Position numbers and translations under genes: made by a program. A DNA stretch of 64,000 nucleotides from Planctomycetota bacterium (GTDB lineage: Bacteria; Planctomycetota; Phycisphaerae; Phycisphaerales; SM1A02). Below the pieces are notes generated by a model. It was given only the letters and a program-made list of their open reading frames with translations, made no database searches and was not told the origin of the DNA. This document shows positions 45,990 to 55,313 of the stretch, piece after piece. The first letter of the stretch is position 1. The number at the start of each line of letters is the position of its first letter. The stretch is from the NCBI GenBank assembly GCA_003671025.1, contig QWPW01000001.1, positions 140,379 through 204,378 of the forward strand, read 5' to 3'.

Positions 45990-46990
45990 GCGAATCCTGT
46001 CGCGCATGCAAAGTCCAATGGGACGCGTTCAATGCTCGCTCGGCCATCACCCGGGATGTTGTCGCTCGCCGCACTCGCCGCGCCAGCGCTCGTTGCGGAA
46101 TCGACTGGTTTTACTGGCGTTTCTGGCACGAGCAATGGCTCGGGAACCACTGGCGCATCTTCGCGCGCGGCGTCATTGGTGCGTCGTACTCCAAACGCCT
46201 GCAGACCAACAGGAACATCGGGCGACTCAAACACGACGGGATCCCAGAAGAGCAAACGGTCCCAGATGTCGAGTGCGCGAACGAACGTTGGATAGAGCGT
46301 GATGCGCGTTTGCGCGAATGGCTCAGGCGTTGCCGCGTAGTAAAGCAACCACGCGTTCTCGTCGAGCGCGATGTTCTGTCCGGTCATCGTGCGCAGCGAA
46401 TCGACGGAAGCGACATTCACTGCGAGCTCGCGTTGCGCCAACGCTGCCACGAGCGCGCGGAAGACTGCAGGCGTCGGATACTGCGCAAGCGCGATCGCGA
46501 TCTCGATGCGCACGTCGGAATCTTCCGAGCCATCGACGAGGCGCGGCCACAGTTGATCTGCCACTGCAGGGTCATGCAATCGCTGCGACGAACGCGCCGC
46601 TGCAAGACGCACTTGGCGAAATGGGCTGGTCAAATTTTTCGCGACCAACACCGCATCATCAGGGTCACCGTGACGACCGAGCGCTTGCAATGCCGCCGCG
46701 CGCACCAATGGATCAAGCGAGTCTTCGGCGTAGAGTCGATACATGCGCACATACGGAGGCGCTCCGCCCCACGGCGCGTTGGCGAGCAGAATCGTTCCGC
46801 GACGCGCGTTCTCATTGTCGTTGGGATCCGCGGCCCATTGCGCTGCTTGCGCGGGTGTTGGCGGCGAGAAACTATCGGTGAATTGGCCGAAATCCGAGGT
46901 AATCGTGTCGCATCCGCCCAACATCACCACATCAACGCACACGAGCAGCAGCAGCGCGGGCGAGCAAATCGAGAGCGTGCGAATTCGCAT
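45974..46990 (-). CDS. HEAT-repeat lipoprotein
   Basis: Function unknown. From the ATG at 46990, a signal sequence (RTLSICSPALLLLVCVDVVM) ends in the lipobox LGGC, so the product is probably lipid-anchored. The mature part has HEAT/PBS-like helical repeats (LVRAAALQALGRHGDPDDAV, then FRQVRLAAARSSQRLHDPAV, then DVRIEIAIALAQYPTPAVFR), a scaffold for protein contacts. The frame is open to 47077, but that extension would overlap the divergent hydrolase gene. Confidence 0.7.
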   Translation of the reverse strand: MRIRTLSICSPALLLLVCVDVVMLGGCDTITSDFGQFTDSFSPPTPAQAAQWAADPNDNENARRGTILLANAPWGGAPPYVRMYRLYAEDSLDPLVRAAALQALGRHGDPDDAVLVAKNLTSPFRQVRLAAARSSQRLHDPAVADQLWPRLVDGSEDSDVRIEIAIALAQYPTPAVFRALVAALAQRELAVNVASVDSLRTMTGQNIALDENAWLLYYAATPEPFAQTRITLYPTFVRALDIWDRLLFWDPVVFESPDVPVGLQAFGVRRTNDAAREDAPVVPEPLLVPETPVKPVDSATSAGAASAASDNIPGDGRASIERVPLDFACATGFAWRTA

Positions 46991-47070
46991 GAGCGGAGAG
47001 TAGCGCAACTGTGTGAGTTGCGCGTGTTGCGCGCAAGATTGCCAGGAGTGAGGCTCGCTACCCTGCGTTG

Positions 47071-47724
47071 ATGTCACTTGAAATTACCGCGTTCGAGCTC
47101 GGCGATTTTCAAACCAACTGCTACGTCGTGCGCGACAGCAGCGATGCGTCGGGCTCGTGTTGGATCATTGATTGTTCCTACCAACCCGAGCCAATGCTCG
47201 ACGCGATTGCACAGCGTGGACTCACGCCGACACTGTGCATCCTCACGCACTGTCACTGCGACCACATCGCGGGTTTGGCCAAGATGCGCCTTCGCTTTGG
47301 GCCAGTGAATGTGCTCTGTCACGCGGCAGAAAAGGGCTTCAACGAAGATCCCGTCCTCAACTTGTCGGTGTTCATTCCGCCGTCAGTGAGCGCGCCGACT
47401 CCCGATGCCTACATCGGCGACGGACAACTCTTGGAGCTCGGGCAATATTACTTTCGCGTCCTTCATACGCCGGGACATTCCCCTGGCGGCATCACGTTGT
47501 GGTGCGCGGAGGCGGGCGAAGCAATCGTTGGCGACACACTTTTTGCGGGTTCGATCGGTCGCATCGATTTTCCCACCAGCGACACGCAGGCGATGGTGCA
47601 TTCGCTGCATGAAGTCCTCATGAAACTGCCCGACGAAACGCGCGTTCATCCCGGACACGGTCCCTCAACCACCATCGGTGCCGAGCGTCGAACGAATCCG
47701 TATCTTCGACCGGGCGCGATCTAA
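47071..47724 (+). CDS. Metallo-beta-lactamase-fold hydrolase (glyoxalase II-like)
   Basis: Small MBL-fold hydrolase, 217 residues. It shows the dinuclear metal motif THCHCDHIAG (HxHxDH), the second-site histidine in LHTPGHSPGGI, the aspartate in IVGDTLFAGSIGR, and the last histidine in VHPGHGPSTTI. This is the compact GloB-like or hydroxyacylglutathione hydrolase-like type; the natural thioester or other substrate is not clear. ATG at 47071, divergent from the HEAT lipoprotein. Confidence 0.87.
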   Translation: MSLEITAFELGDFQTNCYVVRDSSDASGSCWIIDCSYQPEPMLDAIAQRGLTPTLCILTHCHCDHIAGLAKMRLRFGPVNVLCHAAEKGFNEDPVLNLSVFIPPSVSAPTPDAYIGDGQLLELGQYYFRVLHTPGHSPGGITLWCAEAGEAIVGDTLFAGSIGRIDFPTSDTQAMVHSLHEVLMKLPDETRVHPGHGPSTTIGAERRTNPYLRPGAI

Positions 47725-47778
47725 TCGAGTCGACGAATTGCTCACGCGCACGCTCCGCTTCGGCTACTTTCCCCATCT

Positions 47779-49068
47779 ATGCCGTACACCATCACGCCCG
47801 CGGAGGGCTTTGGTCTTGATGTCGAAAACCTGGACTACCTGAAGGATCACTTTCAGGCGCCTGATCGTTGGGTTTTGAACTTTGGACCGCAGCATCCTGC
47901 GACGCATACCACGCTGCGCCTTGTGCTCGAACTCGACGGCGAGCGCATTGCTCGTTGCACGCCCCACATTGGCTATTTGCACTCGGGTTTCGAGAAGCTC
48001 GGCGAGCACCACGATTACAACCAATACGTGTGCACCGTCAGTCGCATGGACTATGTCTCGCCGATCGTGAACAACATCGCATGGCACCATGCGGTTGAGA
48101 AACTCTTTGGCATCGAACTCACGCCGCGCGCCAAAGTGGTGCGCACGATTCTGTGCGAACTCGGTCGCATTCAGAATCACCTGCTGTGCGTGGGCGCGGC
48201 TGCTCTTGATCTGGGCGCGTTCACCGGGTTTCTCTACGGATTCAACGAGCGCGAATTCATCTACGACATTCTTGAATATGTCTCGGGGCAGCGCTTCCAT
48301 CCCGATTGGACGCGCGTGGGTGGCGCATGGCGCGACATTCCCGATGATGAAGTTTTCAAGCGCATGGTTCGCAGCTTCATCGATGTTCGATTGCCCAAGG
48401 CGATCAACGATGTTGAGGCGCTGTGCAACCGAAATCGCATCTTTGTTGATCGACTGCAGGGCGTGGGCGCGCTCACCAAAGCCGAAGCGCTGCAGTGGAG
48501 CCTCACCGGTCCATGCGCGCGCGCCGCGGGTGTCCGCCGCGATGTGCGCAAAGACGAGCCGTATCTCTGTTACGCCGACAATTGGGATGGGCAGGGCGCA
48601 GAGAAGGTGAAGTTCTCCATCGCCGTGGCCAGCGAAGGCTGCAGTCTCTCGCGCTATCTCGTTCGCCTCGAAGAGATTCGCCAGTCGGCGCGCATCATTG
48701 ATCAGCTGATCGACAATTTGCCCGGCGGCTCGATCAACGCGGTCGCCGATGGCAAGATAAGTGTGCCTGAGAAGGGCGAGGTGTATGGATCGATCGAAGG
48801 CGTCATCCAACTCTTCGAGCTGTTCATGCATAATCGCGGCTTCGACACGCCTGTTGCGGAAACCTACGGCTCGATCGAGAGTCCCAACGGTGAACTCGGT
48901 TTCTACATTGTCGCCGACGGAACGAAGTATCCCTTCCGCGCGCGCACTCGTCCGCCGTGCTTAACCAACTATCAGATCTTCCCTAAGTTGATCGAGGGTC
49001 ACCAACTCGCGGACATCGTCGCGGTGTTAGGAAGTCTCAACATCATTGCCGCGGAACTTGATCGCTAA
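47779..49068 (+). CDS. nuoD: NADH-quinone oxidoreductase subunit D
   Basis: 49-kDa-type subunit of complex I, forming the quinone site with NuoB. It shows FGPQHPATHTTLRLVLELDG, HSGFEKLGEHHDYNQ, the HLLCVGAAALDLGAFTGFLY segment, and the C-terminal PNGELGFYIVADGTKYPFRA-type motif (here SPNGELGFYIVADGTKYPF). Length 429. It leads a nuoD-nuoE-small gene-nuoF cluster; nuoA, nuoB and nuoC are not adjacent. Confidence 0.95.
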   Translation: MPYTITPAEGFGLDVENLDYLKDHFQAPDRWVLNFGPQHPATHTTLRLVLELDGERIARCTPHIGYLHSGFEKLGEHHDYNQYVCTVSRMDYVSPIVNNIAWHHAVEKLFGIELTPRAKVVRTILCELGRIQNHLLCVGAAALDLGAFTGFLYGFNEREFIYDILEYVSGQRFHPDWTRVGGAWRDIPDDEVFKRMVRSFIDVRLPKAINDVEALCNRNRIFVDRLQGVGALTKAEALQWSLTGPCARAAGVRRDVRKDEPYLCYADNWDGQGAEKVKFSIAVASEGCSLSRYLVRLEEIRQSARIIDQLIDNLPGGSINAVADGKISVPEKGEVYGSIEGVIQLFELFMHNRGFDTPVAETYGSIESPNGELGFYIVADGTKYPFRARTRPPCLTNYQIFPKLIEGHQLADIVAVLGSLNIIAAELDR

Positions 49069-49137
49069 GTCAAGACGCGAAGCAGTGTGGTCGTCGCGCT
49101 ATGAATCTGGTCAGAATTAATTCAGCCTGAGAATCTT

Positions 49138-49689
49138 ATGAGTTGGACTACCAAGCCCTCTGCTACTACCAAGATTGCCCTGCGCGCCGAACCCTATTGC
49201 ACGCAAGCAATGAAGGACCGCTGGACCAAGGATTTGTTGCCGCGCTACGCAACGAAAGAAGCAGCGCTGCTGCCGATTTTGCACGATTTGCAGCACGAAT
49301 ACCGCTACATCGCCTATCAGGCGATGGTCGAGGTTGGCTCGTTCCTTTCGCTCCATCCTGCGATGGTGATGGACACAGTGACCTTCTATGAAGAGTTTCA
49401 CACCGAGCCCGTTGGCAAGTGTGTGATTGGCGTCTGCCAGTCGATCGCCTGTGAAGTGTGCGGACACAAGAAGCTGCTTGATCACGTGCGCACGCGCTTA
49501 GGAATTGAGCCACACGAAACGACCGATGACGGCAAGTTCACGCTGCTGGCGTTGGAGTGCCTCGGTTCCTGCGATACCGCGCCGGTGGCATTGCTCAATG
49601 AAACACTGCATGAGAATCTCACCATCGCCACCTTGGATGCGCTGATCGATGAAGCGGGTCGGACCAATGCAAGCGACGGCCATCACTAA
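49138..49689 (+). CDS. nuoE: NADH-quinone oxidoreductase subunit E
   Basis: 24-kDa-type subunit carrying the N1a 2Fe-2S cluster. The cysteine pattern is visible in VCQSIACEVCG and LECLGSCDTAPVALLN. The N-terminal helices (AALLPILHDLQHEYRYIAYQ, SFLSLHPAMVMDTVTFYEEF) are typical. Its stop shares bases with the next start (TAATG), giving translational coupling. Confidence 0.93.
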   Translation: MSWTTKPSATTKIALRAEPYCTQAMKDRWTKDLLPRYATKEAALLPILHDLQHEYRYIAYQAMVEVGSFLSLHPAMVMDTVTFYEEFHTEPVGKCVIGVCQSIACEVCGHKKLLDHVRTRLGIEPHETTDDGKFTLLALECLGSCDTAPVALLNETLHENLTIATLDALIDEAGRTNASDGHH

Positions 49690-50012
49690 TGGGTTCGTCT
49701 GCTCGCAAGCAGCCTGACCCTTCGCTGATGCGTAATCTAGGAATGTTCTTCAAGCACATCGCCGATGCCATTCATGAAGATGTTGACGCGAAACCCACCG
49801 ATGCATCCGACTCAAAAAGTACGGATGCTCGCGCCGATAGTACGGATGCTCGCGCGAATGAAGGCGCGAAGGACCAAAGTCGACTCGAAGTGCACCGCGA
49901 TGTTCAAGAGGCTCGACGCGGTGATTACCGCTTGCGCCGAACCACTGTGGACGAAGTGTTCTTCGAGCCACGCGATCAGAGCGGGGACTCGCACGCGGGC
50001 GACACGCACTAA
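49689..50012 (+). CDS. Small hydrophilic protein between nuoE and nuoF
   Basis: No family recognised. The 107-residue protein starts with an amphipathic segment (LMRNLGMFFKHIADAIHEDV), continues with an Asp/Ala/Ser/Thr stretch containing an exact repeat of STDARA (a 21-bp DNA repeat, 49818-49838 and 49839-49859), and ends in a charged segment (RRTTVDEVFFEPRDQSGD). It overlaps nuoE by TAATG, so it is made with complex I and may be an assembly or accessory factor; that is inference from context. Confidence 0.6.
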   Translation: MGSSARKQPDPSLMRNLGMFFKHIADAIHEDVDAKPTDASDSKSTDARADSTDARANEGAKDQSRLEVHRDVQEARRGDYRLRRTTVDEVFFEPRDQSGDSHAGDTH

Positions 50013-50077
50013 TTCACACGACTCCAAACACGGCCGCCAATTCACGGGCCGATGAAGCACGAAGCGAAAGACCACCG

Positions 50078-51445
50078 ATGCCTGTGACGCAACCGATTCT
50101 GACCAAGCGCATTCCCACCAGTCCTTGGGGCGATCCCAAGACACGCAAGATTGTCTCGATCGACGAGTACATGGCCACCGGCGGCTATCAAGCACTTGAG
50201 AAGTCGCTTGATATGAAGCCCGCGGACGTCGTGAGCTTGATCAAAGACGCGAACCTGCGCGGTCGCGGCGGCGCAGGGTTTTCCTGCGGTTTGAAGTGGT
50301 CATTCCTTCCGCCACCCGATGGAGGCCGTCGCTACTTGTGCGTCAATTGCGATGAGGCCGAGCCGGGCACCTTCAAGGATCGACTGCTGTGCGATTACGA
50401 CCCGCACCTCATTCTCGAAGGCATCGCCATCGCGTGTCACGCGTGTCAACTCGACACCGCGTACTTCTTCATTCGCGGCGAGTATCACCATCAAGCGAAG
50501 GTCGTTGAGAAGGCGATTCAAGAGGCGTACGCCAAAGGAATCTTCGGCAAGCAGGGGCTACTCAATCGCAAGAGCACCTTCGCAGTCGAGTGCTACCTGC
50601 ATCGCGGCGCGGGCGCATACATCTGCGGTGAAGAGACTGGTTTGCTTGAAGCGATCGAAGGTCGTCGCGGATGGCCGCGACTGAAGCCGCCATTTCCTGC
50701 GGTGAAAGGCCTGTTCGGCCGACCCACGATTGTCAACAACGTCGAGACTCTCGCCTCGGTTGGGCCGATCGTTGAGCACGGACTCGCGTGGTGGAAGTCG
50801 CTGGGCTGCGAGAGTTCCATCGGTGGCGCACCGAGCTACGGGCACAAACTCATGGGCGTTTCGGGGCACGTCAATCGTCCCGGCGTCTACGAATGCGACC
50901 TTGGAATTCCGCTGCGTGAACTCGTCGACAAGTATTGCGGCGGAATGCGCGGCGGCAAGAAATTCAAGGGCGCGATTGCTGGCGGCGTGTCGATGGGAAT
51001 CCTCGGCACCGATCAGTTTGATGCGGGTATGGACTTTGACATCGGGCGCAAGTTCGACGTCATGGGCTTAGGCACTGCGTGTCCAACCGTCTTCGATGAA
51101 GACACCGACATGGTCGCGGTCGCGCGCAACATCGCTCGGTTCTTCAAGAACGAATCGTGCGGTCAATGCACACCGTGCCGCGAAGGTGCGGGCTGGATTT
51201 ACAAACTCATCAGCCGCATTGAAACGGGCGATGGAACCACCAAAGATCTCGACTTGCTCCTGGAGATTGCGGGCTCGATGGGGCTCACCGCGGGCACCAC
51301 CATTTGCGGACTCGCCGACGGAAACAACTGGGCCATTCGCACAATCGTCAACAAGTTTCGCGGCGAATTCGAAGCGCGCGTGCGTCCGTACTCCGTGGCG
51401 GTCACGCCTGTCGCGCTGAAACTTCCGCACATGGTCGCGCGTTGA
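50078..51445 (+). CDS. nuoF: NADH-quinone oxidoreductase subunit F
   Basis: 51-kDa-type subunit that binds NADH, FMN and a 4Fe-4S cluster. It shows LRGRGGAGFSCGLKWSF (NADH/FMN), YLCVNCDEAEPGTFKDR, AYICGEETGLLEAIEGRRGW, and the cluster motif ESCGQCTPCREGAGW with the distal cysteine in AGTTICGLADG. Length 455. Its stop overlaps the ybeY start (TTGA). Confidence 0.96.
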   Translation: MPVTQPILTKRIPTSPWGDPKTRKIVSIDEYMATGGYQALEKSLDMKPADVVSLIKDANLRGRGGAGFSCGLKWSFLPPPDGGRRYLCVNCDEAEPGTFKDRLLCDYDPHLILEGIAIACHACQLDTAYFFIRGEYHHQAKVVEKAIQEAYAKGIFGKQGLLNRKSTFAVECYLHRGAGAYICGEETGLLEAIEGRRGWPRLKPPFPAVKGLFGRPTIVNNVETLASVGPIVEHGLAWWKSLGCESSIGGAPSYGHKLMGVSGHVNRPGVYECDLGIPLRELVDKYCGGMRGGKKFKGAIAGGVSMGILGTDQFDAGMDFDIGRKFDVMGLGTACPTVFDEDTDMVAVARNIARFFKNESCGQCTPCREGAGWIYKLISRIETGDGTTKDLDLLLEIAGSMGLTAGTTICGLADGNNWAIRTIVNKFRGEFEARVRPYSVAVTPVALKLPHMVAR

Positions 51446-52005
51446 GTGAATCGTTCGCACGCGTTGAGTTTCATGTGGGCGATGGTTGTCCATCACCGTG
51501 GCAATCGGTGACTGCGCGCGAACAACTCGCATCGGCGCTGCGCACAACGGTTGCGCACTTTCCTCGCGTTGTTGCGCGCATCGATGTGCAACTGGTTGGT
51601 GATGACGCGATGGCCGCGGCGCATCAGCAATTTTCTCAACTCGGTGACACCACCGATGTGCTGAGCTTTCCGGCGCACAATCAGACCGATCCCAACGCCG
51701 ACGTGGAAGTCGATCTCATCGTGTGCGTTGATGTTGCTGCGCGCGAGGCCGCGGCGCGCGCGCATTCGATCGACCACGAAATCCTCCTGTACGCCGTGCA
51801 CGGAACGCTGCACGCATGCGGCTTTCGTGATGATTCTGATGTTTGCGCGCAAGAGATCCACCGCGAGGAGGACCGAATCCTTTGCGCGAGCGGCATAGGC
51901 TGCGTGTACTCTGTGGCGGTACGCACCGATTTGATTTCTGCCGCGGTACCCACCGATTTTGTTTCTGCCGCGGTACCCACCGCTTTGAAAGACCCGCAGG
52001 CGTGA
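51442..52005 (+). CDS. ybeY: Endoribonuclease YbeY with repeat-bearing tail
   Basis: Metal-dependent RNase for 16S rRNA maturation and ribosome quality control. The zinc motif is present as HEILLYAVHGTLHACGFRDD (H-G-x-L-H-x-x-G-F-x-D), along with DTTDVLSFP. The start is placed at TTG 51442, overlapping the nuoF stop; the frame is open further up but within nuoF. After the core, about 30 extra residues contain a nine-residue repeat (AVRTDLISA, AVPTDFVSA, AVPTALKDP). The stop overlaps the next start (GTGA). Confidence 0.88.
   Translation: MSESFARVEFHVGDGCPSPWQSVTAREQLASALRTTVAHFPRVVARIDVQLVGDDAMAAAHQQFSQLGDTTDVLSFPAHNQTDPNADVEVDLIVCVDVAAREAAARAHSIDHEILLYAVHGTLHACGFRDDSDVCAQEIHREEDRILCASGIGCVYSVAVRTDLISAAVPTDFVSAAVPTALKDPQA
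51916..51987 (+). repeat. 27-bp tandem repeats at the 3' end of ybeY
   Basis: Copies at 51916-51942 and 51943-51969 plus a partial third from 51970 encode a nonapeptide repeat in the YbeY tail. Copies 1 and 2 differ at a few bases. The repeat ends just before the GTG of the next gene. Confidence 0.9.
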
Positions 52006-53324
52006 GTCTCTACCTCCTCCTCGCCATCGCAATCACAGTTGCTGTCACCAGCTATTTCTCGGCGATCAATCTGGCGTTGGTGCAAGCGAGTCGCTCGGGC
52101 CTTGAGACCGCACTCCACGGGCGCGGCATGTTGGTGCAAGGACGCTGGATCCTTGATCGGTTGCTCGAAGCATCACACGCAGTCGCGTTCTTCCGCACCA
52201 TTGGTCGCGTCGGATTGTTCGCCTTGGTGCTCGTCGCCTTCGAAGGCTTCGGCGAAACCGCGCGCATCACTACTGGTGGCTTAGTGGGAACCGCCTCCGT
52301 TTCGGTAGCGCTGGTTTGGTTGTTCACCAGCGTGCTTTCCTCGGCGATTGCGCGGCATGCGACGTATCCAATCATCGCGAGCAGCCTCGGATTTATTCGC
52401 GCCACGCTGATCGTGGTTGGTCCATTGCTCGCAGTGGTGGGGTTCATCGACGAAGTGGTGCGCCGACTCTCGGGCGCCAATCTGCGCGAAGACGAAACCG
52501 AAGAACAGTTGCTGCACTCGATCGAAGATCGCAAGCACGAAGGTGAGATCGATCCCGTGGCCGCAGCGCTGTTGCAGCGTGCCGTGCTGTTTGGGCAGAC
52601 CACCGTGGCCAGTGTGATGACGCCGCGCACCGATATCGAAGCGATCGAATTGGCCGACGATCTCGCGGCCGTTCGCGCGCAAATCGCCGCAGTGGGACAC
52701 TCGCGCATCCCCGTGTACAGCGACAGTCTCGATGAAATCATCGGCATTCTCTATGTGCGCGACCTCGTGCGCTACTTCGGCGACGCTGCCGACGACTTTG
52801 ATTTGCGTGCGGTGCTGCGCGAGCCACTGCGCGTGCCTGAGACCAAACTCGTTGGCGAACTGCTGCGCGATTTTCAGCAGAGCGAAGTGCACATGGCAGT
52901 GGTGGTCGACGAGTACGGCGGTACTTCGGGGTTGTGCACGATTGAAGATGTGCTCGAAGAAATCGTGGGCGAGATTCACGATGAGCACGAGTCCGCCGAC
53001 GAATTGCCACCGGTGATGGTGAAGGTAAGTTCGGTTCGCTACGAAGCCGACGGACGCTTGCCCATCGTGGAACTCAACGAACGGTTGGGCCTCTCGCTGC
53101 CCGAAGATGGCGATTTCGACACCATCGCGGGATTTCTTCTTGATCGATTCGGACGCGTGCCCGCAGCGGGTGAGCGCGATGAAATTTCCGAGGCGTCGTT
53201 TGAGATTGTCTCTGCGAGCCCCACGCGTATCGATCGCGTCGCGATTGAACCGCGCGCGCCAGGATCGAAGCGACAATCGCCACCGCACCTCGATGGAACT
53301 CCCGAGCCTGTGCAGGGAAGCTGA
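52002..53324 (+). CDS. CNNM/CorC (HlyC) family transporter-like protein
   Basis: DUF21 membrane domain (residues about 1-150, three or four segments: YLLLAIAITVAVTSYFSAIN, VGLFALVLVAFEGFG and others), then two CBS domains (VMTPRTDIEAIELADDLAAV; MAVVVDEYGGTSGLCTIEDV) and a CorC_HlyC C-terminal domain (LPIVELNERLGLSLPEDGDF). Members act in Mg2+ or Co2+ efflux. The neighbourhood ybeY-corC is widely conserved. The start is GTG at 52002, overlapping the ybeY stop. Confidence 0.9.
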   Translation: MSLYLLLAIAITVAVTSYFSAINLALVQASRSGLETALHGRGMLVQGRWILDRLLEASHAVAFFRTIGRVGLFALVLVAFEGFGETARITTGGLVGTASVSVALVWLFTSVLSSAIARHATYPIIASSLGFIRATLIVVGPLLAVVGFIDEVVRRLSGANLREDETEEQLLHSIEDRKHEGEIDPVAAALLQRAVLFGQTTVASVMTPRTDIEAIELADDLAAVRAQIAAVGHSRIPVYSDSLDEIIGILYVRDLVRYFGDAADDFDLRAVLREPLRVPETKLVGELLRDFQQSEVHMAVVVDEYGGTSGLCTIEDVLEEIVGEIHDEHESADELPPVMVKVSSVRYEADGRLPIVELNERLGLSLPEDGDFDTIAGFLLDRFGRVPAAGERDEISEASFEIVSASPTRIDRVAIEPRAPGSKRQSPPHLDGTPEPVQGS

Positions 53325-53434
53325 ATGCGGTGCACGTGCACGGATCAACCCGCGAGCATTCGGTTGCTCGACAGCGTTCTGAAGAGTCTGATTGCGCGAT
53401 GAAAGCTCTCCGCGCCAATGCCTAACCGCGCGCC

Positions 53435-53860
53435 ATGGCTACTGTCCGCCCCGATCATCCGCCCTCTGCCTTTGCGTCGCTTTCGGCGCCGAACGAGCGT
53501 TGGCGATTGGTCGCGGGTGGTCGAGTGCGCGACTGTCACGCGGGCGATGTCGATCGCGTCGTCACCTGCGCCATGCATCTGTGGCCGCTGGGATTTCCGC
53601 TGATCGGCCCATTGGCGCCGCTCATTCCCGTCTTGCTGTGGACCGTGTTTCGACGGAACTCGCCCTTCATCGATGATCACGGACGCGAGGTCATGAACGG
53701 GCAACTCATGTTGCTGCTCCTCGTGGTGTTGGTTTGTCCCGGATGGTTGCTGCTCATCCCGTGGTGCATGGTGTGGATGGTGTCACTGGTGCGCGGCGCC
53801 GTGGCTGCGGCAAGCAGTGAGCTCTTTCGCTATCCCATGCTCGTACGCATGCTCAAGTGA
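53435..53860 (+). CDS. DUF4870-type small membrane protein
   Basis: A 141-residue protein with the DUF4870 pattern: a first hydrophobic hairpin (FPLIGPLAPLIPVLLWTVF), the motif PFIDDHGREVMNGQL, and a second long hydrophobic region (MLLLLVVLVCPGWLLLIPWC). Function unknown. No operon partner; the next gene starts 118 bases on. Confidence 0.78.
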   Translation: MATVRPDHPPSAFASLSAPNERWRLVAGGRVRDCHAGDVDRVVTCAMHLWPLGFPLIGPLAPLIPVLLWTVFRRNSPFIDDHGREVMNGQLMLLLLVVLVCPGWLLLIPWCMVWMVSLVRGAVAAASSELFRYPMLVRMLK

Positions 53861-53978
53861 TTGCGCGCGTGCTTGAGTCGATGATCAAACCGATCAGCGA
53901 TTCGTGCTCGCCTCATCTGTGATTCGTTGATGAACGCGATGCCGAGCTTCACGTCCTGCAACGAACGAGCGATTCATC

Positions 53979-54734
53979 ATGTCTCGCTACACTGACCGCG
54001 TGCCCTTGCTTGAAGCGCGAAACCTCGTCAAAAGTTACAACGGTCGACGTGTCGTCGATGGAGTTTCGTTTGAACTCAATGCGGGTGAAGTCGTTGGTCT
54101 TCTCGGCCGCAACGGCGCGGGAAAGACCACGTCTTTTCGCATGGCCATCGGGATGATCACCCCCGAAGGTGGCAGCGTTCACTTCGATGGCAAGGATGTC
54201 ACCAGCGAGCCGATGTATCGCCACGCGTTAGCGGGAATGGGCTATCTCTCGCAGGAACCAAGCGTGTTTCAGCGACTCACCTGCGAAGAAAACTTGCTCG
54301 CGATTCTGGAGACGCAGGCACTCGGGCGCGAACAGCAACGCACGCGCGCCCGCGAGTTGCTGCTGCAATTTGGACTGACGCACAAGGCCAAGGACGAAGC
54401 GCGCACGTGCTCGGGTGGCGAACGTCGTCGACTGGAAATCGCGCGCGCGTTGGTGACGCGACCGAAGTTGATGCTGCTCGACGAGCCCTTCGCCGCCGTC
54501 GATCCGCACACCGTCGAAGAACTACAAGCCGAAGTGCGTCGTCTCGCGGACAATGGCATTGCCATGTTGGTGACTGATCACAACGTGCAGCAAACGCTGC
54601 GCATTTGCGATCGCGCGTACATCCTGCACGAAGGCCGCAATCTCCGTGAAGGTACGCCACGCGACATCATCAATGATCAAACTGTGCGCGACGCGTACTT
54701 GGCTTCCACATTTCGCGGTGACGAGTTTGACTAA
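53979..54734 (+). CDS. lptB: LPS export ABC transporter ATPase LptB
   Basis: Cytoplasmic ATPase of the LptB2FG complex that extracts LPS from the inner membrane. Walker A is GRNGAGKTT, the Q-loop is in YLSQEPSVFQRLTCEENL, the signature is TCSGGERRRLEIARAL, Walker B is LMLLDEPFAAVDP, and the switch histidine is in VTDHNVQQTL. The YLSQEPSVF and FAAVDP variants are the LptB type. lptA and lptC are not adjacent. Together with the PagL-like gene at 56211 it implies an LPS-containing outer membrane. Confidence 0.93.
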   Translation: MSRYTDRVPLLEARNLVKSYNGRRVVDGVSFELNAGEVVGLLGRNGAGKTTSFRMAIGMITPEGGSVHFDGKDVTSEPMYRHALAGMGYLSQEPSVFQRLTCEENLLAILETQALGREQQRTRARELLLQFGLTHKAKDEARTCSGGERRRLEIARALVTRPKLMLLDEPFAAVDPHTVEELQAEVRRLADNGIAMLVTDHNVQQTLRICDRAYILHEGRNLREGTPRDIINDQTVRDAYLASTFRGDEFD

Positions 54735-54770
54735 GGCAACACGTCGCGGCACTTTGCGGAGAACGTCCCC

Positions 54771-55262
54771 ATGATTGAACGCATGACTCTCTCGCTCGTC
54801 GCATGCACCGCGCTCACCGCCTGTGTGGAGCGTCGCGTGTGGATCGATTCAACTCCTTCCGGCGCGTTGGTGTGGATCAATGATGCGCAGGTGGGACGTA
54901 CGCCCGTCGATGTCGCCATCACCCATGAGGGCGTGTACGACTTGCGCATCGAGAAAGACGGCTATGAACCGTTGGTCACGCCCGCGACCACCGATGGCCC
55001 GTTGTGGGACCAGTTTCCCCTCGACTTTTTTGCAGAGACGATGCCCGTCACCGCACGCAGCGAGACGCGATGGATGTTCACGCTTGTGGTGCGAGACGAC
55101 TCGGAAGCGACGCTGGTGCAGCGCGCAGGCGCGATGCGCGATCGCGTCGCGGCGGGTGCCGAGACTGTGACTGTCGGCGAACCAACACAGGGGCCCGAGG
55201 CGACGACTGCGCCGCAAGTTCAGCCAGCGAATCCGATCCCTCCACAACCGACAGGCGGCTGA
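54771..55262 (+). CDS. PEGA-domain lipoprotein
   Basis: A signal sequence ending in the lipobox LTAC (MTLSLVACTALTACVE) is followed by a PEGA domain (VWIDSTPSGALVWINDAQVG, TPVDVAITHEGVYDLRIEKD) typical of surface or periplasmic proteins, then a Gln/Pro/Thr-rich tail. Length 163. It lies 36 bases after lptB and is probably co-transcribed with it. Confidence 0.82.
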   Translation: MIERMTLSLVACTALTACVERRVWIDSTPSGALVWINDAQVGRTPVDVAITHEGVYDLRIEKDGYEPLVTPATTDGPLWDQFPLDFFAETMPVTARSETRWMFTLVVRDDSEATLVQRAGAMRDRVAAGAETVTVGEPTQGPEATTAPQVQPANPIPPQPTGG

Positions 55263-55313
55263 AATCAGCGGCTCTCAGCGTCGGTGAACCTTGCATCAGG
55301 ATGTGTTCAGGGC

